64,000 nt of DNA from Turneriella sp. (GTDB lineage: Bacteria > Spirochaetota > Leptospiria > Turneriellales > Turneriellaceae): positions 1 through 64,000 of the forward strand of contig JABARV010000015.1 of NCBI GenBank assembly GCA_019186965.1. The letters are read 5' to 3'. The position numbers were made by a program, and so were the translations under genes. The notes beneath the pieces are model-generated. The model saw only the letters and a program-made list of their open reading frames with translations. It did no database searches and had not been told where the DNA came from. Below are positions 63,937-64,000 of the stretch, in pieces (positions within the stretch are counted from its first letter, which is position 1; each line of letters begins with the position of its first letter).

Positions 63937-64000
63937 ATGGCAACCGCAGTTAAGCCCGCCAACGGAAAAACCGAAGGGCGGGCGTATCGGCGCGTTATTT
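63937..64000 (+). CDS. pyrH: UMP kinase, N-terminus cut by window edge
   Basis: Opens MATAVKPANGKTEGRAYRRVI and runs to the edge. UMP kinases begin with a short leader, then Y-x-R-V-L/I-L-K-L-S-G-E; the visible YRRVI fits. Position after rpsB-tsf, where pyrH is expected, is the main support. One base separates it from the tsf stop. Confidence 0.7.
   Translation, partial: MATAVKPANGKTEGRAYRRVI

Noticed and set aside
63356-63943. 195-codon minus-strand ORF opposite tsf
   Set aside because: Shadow of tsf codon use; no ribosome site and no family pattern.

Overview
This 64 kb window looks like chromosome of a free-living, respiring Gram-negative bacterium, most likely a spirochaete of the Leptospira/Turneriella/Leptonema group. 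That placement is inference from gene content: a DUF1564-like protein (a family I know mainly from Leptospira), short spirochaete-style lipoprotein signals, paired cyclic-nucleotide-domain/TPR proteins, crotonyl-CoA carboxylase/reductase, and a fused CcoNO oxidase. No rRNA is present to confirm it.

Layout. 1-450: a partial transposase start and a cluster of palindromic repeats running into the 3' end of ccr (433-1659, minus). 1777-10148: a cbb3 oxidase and maturation operon, ccoI-ccoS-ccoNO-ccoQ-ccoP-ccoG-ccoH-safE, with an in-frame hairpin repeat inside ccoG. 10045-13260: an accessory patch with a DinJ/YafQ-like pair whose toxin tail is replaced, an IS110 remnant abutting a cut-off phosphoesterase gene, an exported ankyrin protein and a decayed transposase. 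13368-19831: a plus-strand run with a degenerate LytM protein, an amidohydrolase, two cyclic-nucleotide-domain proteins, an FtsB-like protein and a TPR/propeller protein. 19852-23978: mscS and typA (minus) and an RsbU-type phosphatase (plus). 24052-31173: the complete F1Fo ATP synthase operon, atpI-B-E-F-H-A-G-D-C. 31163-36744: a dedA-tetR pair, lipoprotein msrA, secA and a methyltransferase gene.

36914-37112 holds tRNA-Lys and tRNA-Glu around a perfect 40-bp palindrome. 37533-41484 is an accessory patch with a helicase-nuclease, an orphan HicB-like protein, a tiny membrane protein and a DUF4258/DUF2283 pair. 41552-46648 is dabA-dabB, an energy-coupled inorganic-carbon pump, with a DUF115 gene. 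Then come a chemoreceptor with a c-type haem motif (47031-48593), a five-gene operon of DUF4349 proteins, a lipoprotein, an SDR and a carboxymuconolactone-decarboxylase-like protein (48614-52296), a DUF1564-like gene with a deleted second copy 5.5 kb away, a Baeyer-Villiger-type monooxygenase and a lone sdhA. 57079-62345 is a five-gene cluster of two acetoacetate-decarboxylase-family proteins, an FAD oxidoreductase and two acyl-CoA dehydrogenases, one without the usual catalytic motif. The window ends with rpsB-tsf-pyrH behind its own promoter and a leader that can fold in alternative ways.

Together the core genes describe aerobic, probably microaerobic, respiration (cbb3, SdhA, proton-type ATP synthase), inorganic-carbon supply (DabAB) with a bicarbonate-using carboxylase (Ccr), and haem-based sensing of redox or gas. 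The most unusual material is a family of small hairpins with changing stems and a near-constant loop, found between genes, at gene 3' ends and inside ccoG; the ADC/acyl-CoA-dehydrogenase cluster; and the rpsB leader.
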